This document shows positions 1 to 7,932 of a DNA stretch of 64,000 nt, piece by piece. A program made the translations under genes and the position numbers. Each line of letters starts with the position of its first letter. Position 1 is the stretch's first letter. Below the pieces are notes generated by a model. That model was not told the origin of the DNA. It ran no database searches and was given only the letters and a program-made list of their open reading frames with translations. Origin of the DNA: Planctomycetota bacterium (GTDB taxonomy: Bacteria; Planctomycetota; UBA1135; UBA2386); the NCBI GenBank assembly GCA_020638695.1, contig JACKIB010000021.1, forward strand, positions 27,613 to 91,612. Direction: 5' to 3'.

Positions 1-391
1 GCATCGAGTTGCCCGCGTCCGGTTCCACACGGTCCCCGGACATCACGGTGGCGCCGATCTTGAGGTCGCGCGGCGCGAGGATGTAGCGCTTCTCGCCGTC
101 CGCGTAGTGGACCAGCGCGATGTCTGCATTGCGGTTCGGATCGTACTCGAGCGCCGCCACCTTGCCGGGCACGTCGAACTTGTTCCGCTTGAAGTCGATG
201 ACGCGGTACAGCTTGCGCGCACCACCTCCGCGGAAGCGGCTGGTGATGTGCCCGTGTGCGTTCCGCCCCGCGGTGCGCGGCAGCCGCTCGGTCAACCCCT
301 TCTCGGGCCGCTTCTTGGTCAGGTGCGAGTAGTCGAGCACCGACGAGTTGCGGCGCCCGGCGGAGGTCGGTCGGTAGACTTTGATGGGCAT
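1..391 (-). CDS. rplB: 50S ribosomal protein L2, N-terminal part
   Basis: Large-subunit ribosomal protein that helps organise the peptidyl-transferase centre and the inter-subunit bridge. The first 130 codons are visible. The protein starts MPIKVYRPTSAGRRNSS and continues with the RNA-binding segments HLTKKRPEKGLTERL and HGHITSRFRGGG, which are typical of L2. The gene runs off the left edge, so the catalytic-centre His region and the C-terminus are not in the window. It is the last visible gene of the rpsJ-rplD-rplW-rplB run and begins 12 nt after the rplW stop codon, so it is surely cotranscribed. Identification is certain; only completeness is unknown. Confidence 0.97.
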   Translation of the reverse strand, partial: MPIKVYRPTSAGRRNSSVLDYSHLTKKRPEKGLTERLPRTAGRNAHGHITSRFRGGGARKLYRVIDFKRNKFDVPGKVAALEYDPNRNADIALVHYADGEKRYILAPRDLKIGATVMSGDRVEPDAGNSM

Positions 392-403
392 CGCTCGGCT
401 CCG

Positions 404-694
404 CTAGGTGAGGTCGATGGTCTGTCCGGGCCGCAGCGTCACGACCGCCTTCTTCCACTCGGCGGTGCGTCCTGGCCGGCCCATGAAGCGCCGGATCTTG
501 CTCGGAACGTTGAGGATGTTGACACGGGCCACCTTGACGTCGAACAGGGTCTCGACCGCCTTCTTGACCTCGCACTTGTTGGTCTTCGGGTGGACCTCGA
601 AGAAGTACTGGTTGCGGATCTCCTGCAGCTTGTTCGACTTCTCGGTCAGCACCGGCCGCCGGATCACGTGGTAGTAGCGGGTGGGATCGGCCAT
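404..694 (-). CDS. rplW: 50S ribosomal protein L23
   Basis: This 96-residue protein has the normal length for L23, which binds 23S rRNA domain III near the exit tunnel and docks SRP and trigger factor. It shows the family features: a start with RYYHVIRRPVLTEKSN, the segment KCEVKKAVETLFDVKV followed by VNILNVPSK, and the basic loop IRRFMGRPGRTAEWKKA. The ATG lies 2 nt beyond the rplD stop codon, giving tight coupling. rplB follows 12 nt downstream. Confidence 0.97.
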   Translation of the reverse strand: MADPTRYYHVIRRPVLTEKSNKLQEIRNQYFFEVHPKTNKCEVKKAVETLFDVKVARVNILNVPSKIRRFMGRPGRTAEWKKAVVTLRPGQTIDLT

Positions 695-696
695 CG

Positions 697-1365
697 TCAG
701 CTCCTAGCCTCGGCGTGCTCCCGGGGCGCTCCCTCGGCCAGCGGTTTGCCGGCCGCGGCGTTGGCTTCGACGCGCTGCATCGCCGCCGGGGTAAAGACCA
801 TGTTGCGCCGCACCAACACCGAACGCGCATTGAGGTCGGCCAGCGAGGCGACGTCGACCCAGCGCACGTTGCGCAGCGAGAGGTAGAGATTGCGGTCGGG
901 GCCGTCGGTGACGACCAGGACGCTGTCACGCAGCCCCAGTGCGGCCAGCACCTGCATCGCGGCCTTGGTGCTCGGTGCCGCGGGCCACCCATCGGCCACG
1001 GCGACCTCGCCGTCGCGCAGCTTGGTGAAGATCGCGTTGCGCAGCGCGGCACGGCGCGCCTTCACCGGCATCTGGTAGAAGTAGCTGCGTGGCTTGGGAC
1101 CGAACGCCTTGCCGCCCCCGCGCCAGTGACCGACCTTCTTCGAGCCCATGCGGGCGCGGCCGGTGTGCTTCTGCTTCCACATCTTCTTGTTCGGACCGGC
1201 GATCTCGGCGCGGGTCTTGGTCCGGGCGTTACCCTGACGGGTATTCGCCTCGTACATGACCACCGCGTCCTTGAGCGTGCGCCCGAGCACCTTGTCGCCG
1301 AACCGCGACAAGTCGACGTCTCGCGAGGAGACGGCGCCGGCGTTGTAGACTTTGACCTCGACCAT
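697..1365 (-). CDS. rplD: 50S ribosomal protein L4
   Basis: L4 (222 aa) lines the exit tunnel and in several bacteria represses its own operon. The chosen ATG gives MVEVKVYNAGAV; the reading frame stays open upstream to about 1497 but without L4 similarity. The internal basic loop is typical, with EANTRQGNARTKTRAEI, then KKMWKQKHTGRARMGSKK and FGPKPRSYFYQMPVKARR. In the canonical S10 operon rplC sits directly upstream; here only a 185-nt leader separates rplD from rpsJ, and it holds a perfect palindrome just before the start codon. The stop codon is TGA, 2 nt before rplW. Confidence 0.96.
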   Translation of the reverse strand: MVEVKVYNAGAVSSRDVDLSRFGDKVLGRTLKDAVVMYEANTRQGNARTKTRAEIAGPNKKMWKQKHTGRARMGSKKVGHWRGGGKAFGPKPRSYFYQMPVKARRAALRNAIFTKLRDGEVAVADGWPAAPSTKAAMQVLAALGLRDSVLVVTDGPDRNLYLSLRNVRWVDVASLADLNARSVLVRRNMVFTPAAMQRVEANAAAGKPLAEGAPREHAEARS

Positions 1366-1372
1366 CGGTGTT

Positions 1373-1388
1373 CTCGAGTCGACTCGAG
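1373..1388 (-). promoter_or_regulatory. Perfect palindrome in the rplD leader
   Basis: CTCGAGTCGACTCGAG is a 16-nt perfect palindrome lying 7 nt upstream of the rplD ATG. As RNA it could fold into a 6-bp stem with a UCGA tetraloop right at the ribosome-binding region. A second small stem, GGACC-loop-GGTCC, lies at 1399-1412. Both are in the 185-nt gap where rplC is normally found. A role in translational control of rplD is an inference. Confidence 0.45.
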
Positions 1389-1550
1389 GAAGGGGAAGGG
1401 ACCTCAGGGTCCGAGAGAAGTGCGGGGAAGGAGCTAAGACGAACGTGGCTCCGCGGCACTGGCGCTGGTGCGCCGCCGACGGAAACCGCCTGCTCAACCC
1501 CGCGCCTCGGTCGGACAGACCTTCCGAAGCGACGGGCGGACCTGGCAGGC

Positions 1551-1856
1551 TCAGGCCTTGATGCGAATGTCCACGCCAGCCGGCATGTTCAGCTTGCTGA
1601 GGGCATCCACGGTCTTCGAAGTGGGCTCCGAGATGTAGATCAGCCGCTTGTGCGTGCGGATCTCGAACTGCTCGCGGCTCTTCTTGTCGATGTGCGGGGA
1701 CCGCAACACCGTGTAGCGCTCGATCTTGGTCGGCAGGGGCACCGGACCAGCCACTCGGGCACCGGTCCGCTTCGACGTCTCGACGATGTCCAGCGCCGCC
1801 TGATCGAGTGCCTCATAGTCGTAGGCCTCCATACGGATCTGGATCTTGTCTTGCAT
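1551..1856 (-). CDS. rpsJ: 30S ribosomal protein S10
   Basis: S10 (101 aa, normal length) belongs to the 30S head and also to NusG/NusB antitermination complexes. Diagnostic segments include IQIRMEAYDYEALDQAA, RTGARVAGPVPLPTKIER, VLRSPHIDKKSREQFEIR and a C-terminal LNMPAGVDIRIKA. It is the first gene of the S10 block and carries a roughly 250-nt leader behind a promoter-like sequence at 2115-2143. Normally tuf or fusA lies close upstream; here a 943-bp gene-free stretch separates it from the EF-G-like gene. Confidence 0.97.
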   Translation of the reverse strand: MQDKIQIRMEAYDYEALDQAALDIVETSKRTGARVAGPVPLPTKIERYTVLRSPHIDKKSREQFEIRTHKRLIYISEPTSKTVDALSKLNMPAGVDIRIKA

Positions 1857-2114
1857 CGTGGTGCGGATCGCCGCGCGATCGCGTGGGTTGAGTCGCTCAG
1901 GAAGAAGTCGCTCGAGTCGCCGTCAGGGCCGGGAAACTGCCCCGGCAGGGGACAGGGCCGCGGCATTCGGCTCGCGACCCCGACACCGGGGCGCAGACGG
2001 CACCTCGGAGGGGTAGGGTCGACCGCGCTGACCGGGGGGATCAGTTTGGTCTAAACTCTTTTGGAAGGGGGAGTTAGACGAATCGTCGTATTCCCTCGGA
2101 CAAAAGAGGGGGGA

Positions 2115-2143
2115 AAGATATCGAGCGCCTGACCCACGGTCAA
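2115..2143 (-). promoter_or_regulatory. Candidate sigma70 promoter for the S10 block
   Basis: On the minus strand TTGACC (2143-2138) and TATCTT (2120-2115) are separated by exactly 17 nt. This is a good housekeeping-sigma match in otherwise GC-rich DNA. It would start an RNA about 250 nt before rpsJ and serve rpsJ-rplD-rplW-rplB. Confidence 0.55.
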
Positions 2144-2580
2144 GGTTTCACGGCCTCTTTTTCGGAGCAGCCACGCCCCCCAAACCCCGCTCGGAGCGCG
2201 GCCTAGGGGTCTGTGCCAGAGACGGCCGGACCGGGAGGGTCGAGGGTTCCTAGCGTCCCTCGTCTGAGGTTCGCAGCAAATGTGGCTGCGTCAGTCGATT
2301 CGCGCGCAAGGCGCTGCGACGACGCGGCTTGTTGGTGGACAAGCTGAGGAGCAGCAACGCAGCGAGCGGATCGAATGGCCGGGCACATGTGCTGCGAACT
2401 CCGGACGCGGGGCACCCCGGACTATCCATGATCGGGCTGCTGCGATCGCGCAAGTTGGCTAGGCCGGTCGCAGCCGGAGGCGCAGGCGAATCGTCGGGTC
2501 CGGCGGGGACTTCGGGTGCGGACAAGAGCGGGAAGGCGCGGGTCTCACGGGTTGTCGCCGTGTGACGCCGACACCTGGCC

Positions 2581-2660
2581 CGGACGGTTCGTGTGCAGTG
2601 CAGCGAGATCATGCAAGGTTCTTGCTGGCAGGGAGAAGAGTCGGCTCTGCCCGGAAGCTG
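2581..2660 (+). repeat. Dispersed repeat, copy A
   Basis: The segment shares an imperfect block with the element at 20421-20592: GAGATCATGCAAGGT is followed by TTGCTGGCAGGGAGAAG, against CAGATCGTGCGAGGT and TTGCTGGCAAGGAGAAG in the other copy. Both lie in intergenic DNA. It may be a remnant of a small non-coding mobile element. Confidence 0.45.
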
Positions 2661-2799
2661 AGTGGCGACGACGGAATGCAATCGACACGCTTCCATCGGC
2701 GCTCCACGGCAAGGCGAGATGCCATGCCGGAGGGCGCCAGGTCTCGTCCGACCGCGGACCGGCGGCCGTCAACACGCACCGGAACGACCCCTGGCGGAC

Positions 2800-4788
2800 T
2801 CATCCCCGCGCCGCCCGTGCAACCACCGGTCGCAACCCCAGGGGGCGCACGTACAGAGTTCCCAGACCCCGGGTCAACGAGCGAAGCTTGGTGGCATAGC
2901 CGAGCAATCTCGCCAATGGCAACTCGCCGTGTACTTCTGCGGCACGCCCGTGCGAGGTGACCTCGCCGATTTCCGCCCCGCGGGAGCGAAGGTCCGAGAG
3001 GGCGCCGGACAACGTGTCGGTCGGACAACTGACGCTCCACGCGACGAACGGCTCGAGGGTCACCAGTCCGCCGTCCGCCGCGATCCGCCGGCATGCGATC
3101 GCCAGCGCGTCGCCGAGCGCCGCCTCCCCACCGTGCCCCGCTGCCGCGGCGGTCAACCCCACGATCTCTACCTCGAGGTCGTGGGCCGGGGCCGGCTCTG
3201 CCAAGCCGTTCGCCAACTGCGCCGCGAGCAGCGCCCGCGCGGCGCGGCGGAGCGTCGGGTCCGGGATCACGGCCGGGTCGACGTCGACGACAGTGGCCGG
3301 CCCTCCACCGGGCACCGGACGTGCGTCGAGCTCGACCCGCACCGCGAGTTCGGCCCCGTCGATGTGGCGGCGGCACTCCCCGGAAGCGCGCACCGCGGTG
3401 CGAATCGTCTGCCGCAACATCACCCGGGGCGAGCCGAGCCGCACGCTGCCCTTCACGGCGGCGGCGAGCCGCTCCCCGAACACCCCGAGGTGCAACTCCC
3501 CCATCCCCGACACCAGCAGGGCCCCCGTCTCGTCTTCCGTGGCGAGATCGAGGGTAGGGTCCTCGGCACACAGTTGCCGCGCCGCGGCCTCGACTTCCGG
3601 CAGGTCGCTGGCTCGCGCCACCTCGATGCGCGAGGTCAGCACCGGCGGCGGAAAGCGCGCAGCCTCGAGCGACACCGGGTGATCGGGGGCGAACAGCGTC
3701 TCCCCGGTGGAGAGCAGCGCATCCGCTTCCAGCGCCGCGACGTCACCGGCGAACAGTTCCTCCAGCGGCTCGCGATGCGCCGCGTGGATCCGCCACAGTG
3801 CCCGCACACCGAACGGCGCATCGTGCCGCGATCCGCCGACTCGCTCACCGGGGCGCAGGCTGCCGCGGTAGATGCGCACGAACGCGAGCCGCGCCACGTC
3901 GTCGAACTGCACCTTGAATACCAGCGCGCAGAACGGCCGCTCCGGGTCGGGATGGACTTCCTGGCCGTCCAACGCGGTGCGCGGCCGCTGCAAGGGCGAG
4001 GGCAGGTAGCGACACACCGCACTCAGCAACCAGTCGACCCCGTGGTCGAGCAACGCGCTGCCGGCCAGCACCGGAACCACACGCCCAGACATGGTGGCGC
4101 GCCGCAACGCGCGGTGCAACCGCTCGGGATCGACGCCTTCCCCGGCGACGAAGTCGGCCAGGATGCTCTCGTCGAAGTCGGCACAGGCCTCGATCACGGC
4201 TTGGCGGCTCGGCCGCCATGACGCGGGGTCGAACTCCGCAGGCAGCGTGCAGGTGTCCTCGACCAGATCGATCAACCCGACCAGGACACCGTCGCGCCGC
4301 ACCGGCAGCACCACCGGCAGCGCCACGCAACCCAATCGCTCCCCCAGCGAGATCAGGCTCGCCTCGAAGTCCGCGGTCTCGCGGTCGAGCTTGTTGATGA
4401 ACACCAGCGCCGGGATTCGGTGTGCCTGCGCCTGCCGCCAGACGATCTCGGTCTGCGACTCGACACCGTGGATGCCATCGATCACCACCACCACGCCATC
4501 GAGAATCTGCAGGGACCGCTCCACTTCCGCGGTGAAGTCGACGTGCCCGGGCGTGTCGATCAAGTTGAGGTGGAAGCCGCGCCAATCGAGGCTCGCGACG
4601 GCCGCCGAAATCGAGATGCCGCGCTCCTGCTCCTCGGGCATGAAGTCCATCGTCGCGGTGCCCTCGTCGACCTCGCCCATGTGGGGCTGGGCGCCGGAGC
4701 GGAACAGGAAGCGCTCGGTCAGGGTTGTCTTGCCCGCATTGATGTGGGCGACGATGCCGATGTTGCGCAGGCGGGCCAGCGGGCGCAT
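2800..4788 (-). CDS. Divergent elongation factor G paralogue
   Basis: A 662-residue translational GTPase of the EF-G type in the str-operon slot of fusA. The GTPase domain is intact: P-loop AHINAGKTT (about residues 14-22), switch segment EEQERGISISAA, DTPGH near residue 80 and NKLD near 133. Domain V is recognisable by PLARLLGYATKLRSLTRG. Two oddities stand out. The P-loop Asp of EF-G (AHIDAGKTT) is Asn, and domain IV lacks the usual GGxG and VDSS-type motifs and is short. It therefore may be an accessory EF-G (spdEFG2-like) rather than the main translocase, which would then be encoded elsewhere. The ATG at 4788 was chosen because similarity begins there; the frame is open further upstream to 4965. 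Confidence 0.85.
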   Translation of the reverse strand: MRPLARLRNIGIVAHINAGKTTLTERFLFRSGAQPHMGEVDEGTATMDFMPEEQERGISISAAVASLDWRGFHLNLIDTPGHVDFTAEVERSLQILDGVVVVIDGIHGVESQTEIVWRQAQAHRIPALVFINKLDRETADFEASLISLGERLGCVALPVVLPVRRDGVLVGLIDLVEDTCTLPAEFDPASWRPSRQAVIEACADFDESILADFVAGEGVDPERLHRALRRATMSGRVVPVLAGSALLDHGVDWLLSAVCRYLPSPLQRPRTALDGQEVHPDPERPFCALVFKVQFDDVARLAFVRIYRGSLRPGERVGGSRHDAPFGVRALWRIHAAHREPLEELFAGDVAALEADALLSTGETLFAPDHPVSLEAARFPPPVLTSRIEVARASDLPEVEAAARQLCAEDPTLDLATEDETGALLVSGMGELHLGVFGERLAAAVKGSVRLGSPRVMLRQTIRTAVRASGECRRHIDGAELAVRVELDARPVPGGGPATVVDVDPAVIPDPTLRRAARALLAAQLANGLAEPAPAHDLEVEIVGLTAAAAGHGGEAALGDALAIACRRIAADGGLVTLEPFVAWSVSCPTDTLSGALSDLRSRGAEIGEVTSHGRAAEVHGELPLARLLGYATKLRSLTRGLGTLYVRPLGLRPVVARAARG

Positions 4789-5226
4789 CGCGGAGATCGT
4801 AGGGCAAGAGTCGCCGGGCCGCGCCCACCGTCTGCCGAGAGCTCGCGGCGTGGCCCCGTGTGCAGCGGCCCGGTTCGCGGTCCGCGCGGCCGATTGGCCT
4901 CGCGAATCCCGCCGCGCGGCGAGCGCGACACCGGACGCATCTGCGGATCCGAGGATGGCGATCAAGCCAGCAGATCACGCATCGGTCGGGACGCGAGGTC
5001 TCGCCGCTCCACGCCCGCGACCACCTCCTCGTCGAGGATCCTGCAGGCGAGCGCCCTCGATCACCGGCGCAGAGAACCACTGCGCTGGAGCGGTCGGCCG
5101 GTGAGCAATGCGGCCCATGCCGGCCGATCCCGCGAGACCCTGACGGCCCCGCCCGCTTCTCACCGCGCGGCGAGTTGGCTCGCCGCAACGACTCGGCTCA
5201 CGTCGCCGAGCCGGATCACCCAGGGA
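4789..5226. other. Gene-free gap between rpsG and EF-G-like gene
   Basis: This 438-bp stretch shows no convincing gene on either strand. Open frames here are arginine/alanine-rich and have no family signature. Such a gap is unusual inside a str operon and may hold a separate promoter for the EF-G-like gene, which I could not pinpoint. Confidence 0.5.
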
Positions 5227-5697
5227 CTACCACGCAAAGTGGCTGTAGGCGCTGTTCGCCTCGGCCATCTTGTGGGTGTTCTCCTTCTTGGTGACCGCCG
5301 CGCCCTGGTTGTTGAACGCGTCGAAGATCTCGTCGGCCAACCGCTTCGCCATCGGCTTGCCGCGCTTGGCACGCGCCATGTCGACCAGCCAACGGATCGC
5401 CAGGGTCTGCTGGCGGCGGCGGCTGACCTCGTGCGGCACCTGGTATGTGGCACCACCCACTCGCTTGCTGCGCACTTCCACGCGCGGGCGAATGTTGTCG
5501 ATCGCCGTGTTGACGATCTCCTCGGGGGTCTTGTCGATCTTCTTCGCGACGATGTCGAGCGCGTCGTAGAGCAGCTTCTGGGCGATGCTCTTCTTCCCCT
5601 CCCACATCAGCTTGTTGATGATCTTCGAGGCGAGCAGTGACCCGTAGCGCGGATCCGGCTTGAGGTAGACCTCGGTCGACTTGTAGTTGCGTGGCAT
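5227..5697 (-). CDS. rpsG: 30S ribosomal protein S7
   Basis: S7 (156 aa, normal length) nucleates assembly of the 30S head. It starts MPRNYKSTEVYLKPDPRYGS and contains INKLMWEGKKSIAQKLLY, RPRVEVRSKRVGGATYQVP and RAKRGKPMAKRLADEI, all classical S7 signatures. The gene begins 15 nt after the rpsL stop codon, so the two are cotranscribed. The stop codon is TAG (the CTA on the plus strand at 5227). Confidence 0.97.
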   Translation of the reverse strand: MPRNYKSTEVYLKPDPRYGSLLASKIINKLMWEGKKSIAQKLLYDALDIVAKKIDKTPEEIVNTAIDNIRPRVEVRSKRVGGATYQVPHEVSRRRQQTLAIRWLVDMARAKRGKPMAKRLADEIFDAFNNQGAAVTKKENTHKMAEANSAYSHFAW

Positions 5698-5712
5698 GGT
5701 CTGGGGTTGGGG

Positions 5713-6087
<375 letters not shown>

Positions 6088-6137
6088 CGGGGGAACGGAG
6101 GGGTGCTCGGGGGAATCTGTCGGGAAACGGGGCGGGG

Positions 6138-6165
6138 AGTCTAGGGCGGCCGCGGCGAAAATCAA
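6138..6165 (-). promoter_or_regulatory. Candidate promoter of rpsL-rpsG
   Basis: On the minus strand TTGATT (6165-6160) and TAGACT (6143-6138) are spaced by 16 nt. The predicted RNA start is about 45 nt before the rpsL ATG, and the pair lies in the 97-bp gap after the upstream membrane-protein gene. Confidence 0.5.
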
Positions 6166-6184
6166 GGCGAGCCGCAGCTCGGCA

Positions 6185-7798
6185 TCACCTCGCCCGCAGT
6201 TCGAACCCCTCGAAGGCGCCCCGCTTGGTCGGCTGGAGCCAGAAATGGGCCTCCAACCCGGCCCGAAACGCTCGGACACCCTTGGCCAACTCGTCCTGAA
6301 GCGCTCGGACACCCTTCTCCAACTCGGCCTGAAACGCTCGGACACGCTCGTGTTTGCGGCTCCAGTCGGCCAGCTCACGCTGCGAGGGGGCGGGCATCAG
6401 CACACACCCGCCCCGCGCGATGTGCTCGCGGATCCGCGCGACCACCTGCGGCAGGGACCGCTCGACCCCCTCCTTCGGCTGAACCGCGTAGCGGGGCAGG
6501 AACAGGCGCTCGACCCGCGGCAGTTCGACGTAGCTCAGCGACAAGTCCTCGATCACCCCGACCAGCAACAGGACCGGACGACCGGCCGCGGCCAGCTCCA
6601 AACCCTCGACCCGTGCCCGGGCGAGGTCGACCGGATTGCGCTCCTGGGTGTGCAGCATCGCGAGACCGAGCCCAACCACCACGAACACGACCCCGAACCA
6701 GCGCCGCAGCATCTGCCCTGCGACCATCGCAGCGGGCCAGGCCAGCGGCAACAAGAGTGCACCGAAACCCGGCGCGCGGGTCCACGCGAAACACGCCAGC
6801 AGGTAGGGCAGCAGGGCCAGGTGGAGGACGACGGCTACCGGACGCGTGCGCCGCAGGAACAACCCGGCGAGCGCCAACAGGCTGAGCGGCAGGAACGGCC
6901 GCAACCATTCGTCGACCAGGCTGCCGGACACGAGCTCCGACCACGGGCGGCCGCCGAGGCCACGCCACTCGATCCAGGAGAACAGACGAGACGGATCCTC
7001 GACCGGGATGCCGCGGGCAGCCAACAAGGCGCCGCCCAACGACGTGACGATCAGGTGCACACCCAGCATCACCGCGATGAGAATCAACGTCTCGAACGGC
7101 TGCGTGGGGCGCGGCGCCCGAACGTGCATCAGCAGGAACAGGGCGAACCAGAGCGGCAGGTAGTGCGCCGATCCGTCGGCAAACCACGCCGCGGCGGTAC
7201 CGAGTCCGACCAGGATCGCCCGCGGCCAGCTCGGCGACTGGATCAACCGCACCAGCAACAGTGTCGCCAACCCGGAGAAGGCCAGCAGCAGACCGAGGTG
7301 GTTGAACGCGGTTGCGAAGTACACCACCGCCGGACAGCTCGCCACCATCGCGCCGGCGACCAGGCCTTCACGGCGATCGAGTCCGAAGCCACGCGCCGCA
7401 CGGTGCAGCAACGTCACCCCGATCGCCATCGCCGTGGCGTTGACGCCGACCCCTGCCCAGTACGGAGTCAGGGCAACACCGGCGGAACGCCCGAACTCGG
7501 TCAGCGCGTGGGTCAGCGGTGCGAACAGCAACCGCACACTGCCACCCACCGGCTGGCCCGCGTCGATCATCACCAACGTGGCCGCTCCCTCGACGTGCAG
7601 GGTGCGCTGGCGCAGGAGCAAGTAGATCACGAGACTCGCCAACCCGACGACGAACGGCCACGGATCGAACCGCGCGTGTTCCCTCGCACCCTGGGCGGCC
7701 ACCTCGCCTCGATCGGTCGCTCCTGACACGGCGATCAGTGTGGCGCCACCAGCCGTTCGGTGCAACGCAGAGCGCGGCGGCCTGGGAGTCTGCGCCAC
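6185..7798 (-). CDS. Polytopic membrane protein, GT-C-like
   Basis: A 537-residue protein with about ten to eleven hydrophobic segments between residues 47 and 375, then a hydrophilic C-terminal domain. Overall shape resembles ArnT/PMT-type GT-C glycosyltransferases, but I see no certain catalytic motif, so the function stays open. The last 60 residues contain three copies of an 11-residue unit (VRAFQAELEKG, VRALQDELAKG, VRAFRAGLEAH) that would form a hendecad coiled coil; at DNA level this is a 33-nt repeat at about 6261-6350. The start is a GTG at 7798; a start some 30 residues further in is also possible because the first segment is Ala/Arg-rich. Confidence 0.6.
   Translation of the reverse strand: MAQTPRPPRSALHRTAGGATLIAVSGATDRGEVAAQGAREHARFDPWPFVVGLASLVIYLLLRQRTLHVEGAATLVMIDAGQPVGGSVRLLFAPLTHALTEFGRSAGVALTPYWAGVGVNATAMAIGVTLLHRAARGFGLDRREGLVAGAMVASCPAVVYFATAFNHLGLLLAFSGLATLLLVRLIQSPSWPRAILVGLGTAAAWFADGSAHYLPLWFALFLLMHVRAPRPTQPFETLILIAVMLGVHLIVTSLGGALLAARGIPVEDPSRLFSWIEWRGLGGRPWSELVSGSLVDEWLRPFLPLSLLALAGLFLRRTRPVAVVLHLALLPYLLACFAWTRAPGFGALLLPLAWPAAMVAGQMLRRWFGVVFVVVGLGLAMLHTQERNPVDLARARVEGLELAAAGRPVLLLVGVIEDLSLSYVELPRVERLFLPRYAVQPKEGVERSLPQVVARIREHIARGGCVLMPAPSQRELADWSRKHERVRAFQAELEKGVRALQDELAKGVRAFRAGLEAHFWLQPTKRGAFEGFELRAR
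6261..6350 (-). repeat. Three 33-nt tandem repeats inside a coding region
   Basis: The block GAAACGCTCGGACAC or a one-base variant recurs three times at 33-nt intervals. It encodes three 11-residue coiled-coil units at the C-terminus of the overlying membrane-protein gene. Units differ by a few bases, so they are diverged rather than freshly copied. Confidence 0.75.
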
Positions 7799-7808
7799 AG
7801 AATGACAA

Positions 7809-7850
7809 CCCGTTCACGAGCAGCGTTCGCGAGATCGCGCAAGGCAGTCC
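7809..7850 (+). repeat. Dispersed repeat, short copy
   Basis: GTTCACGAGCAGCG followed by CGAGATCGCGCAAGGCAG aligns with ATTCATCAGCAGCG and CCAGATCGTGCGAGGTCG in the element at 20421-20592. It sits just upstream of the start of the minus-strand membrane-protein gene. Confidence 0.35.
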
Positions 7851-7932
7851 GGGCTAGCCCGAGGGTCCGGCGCGCCCGCGGGGCACACCCGGACCGGCCG
7901 TTACCCTGAGGCGGCACGGCTATAGTCGGGGC

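Larger units (their letters stand above)
1857..2799. other. Long gene-free stretch between EF-G-like gene and rpsJ
   Basis: No protein with recognisable family features is encoded on either strand. The right position for tuf is empty. The stretch holds the rpsJ promoter candidate, the rpsJ leader, and one copy of a dispersed repeat (2581-2660) plus a related fragment near 2427-2462. Confidence 0.6.

Noticed and set aside
1366..1550. A possible short or degenerate rplC between rpsJ and rplD
   Set aside because: Only 185 nt are available and none of the three frames shows L3-like sequence.
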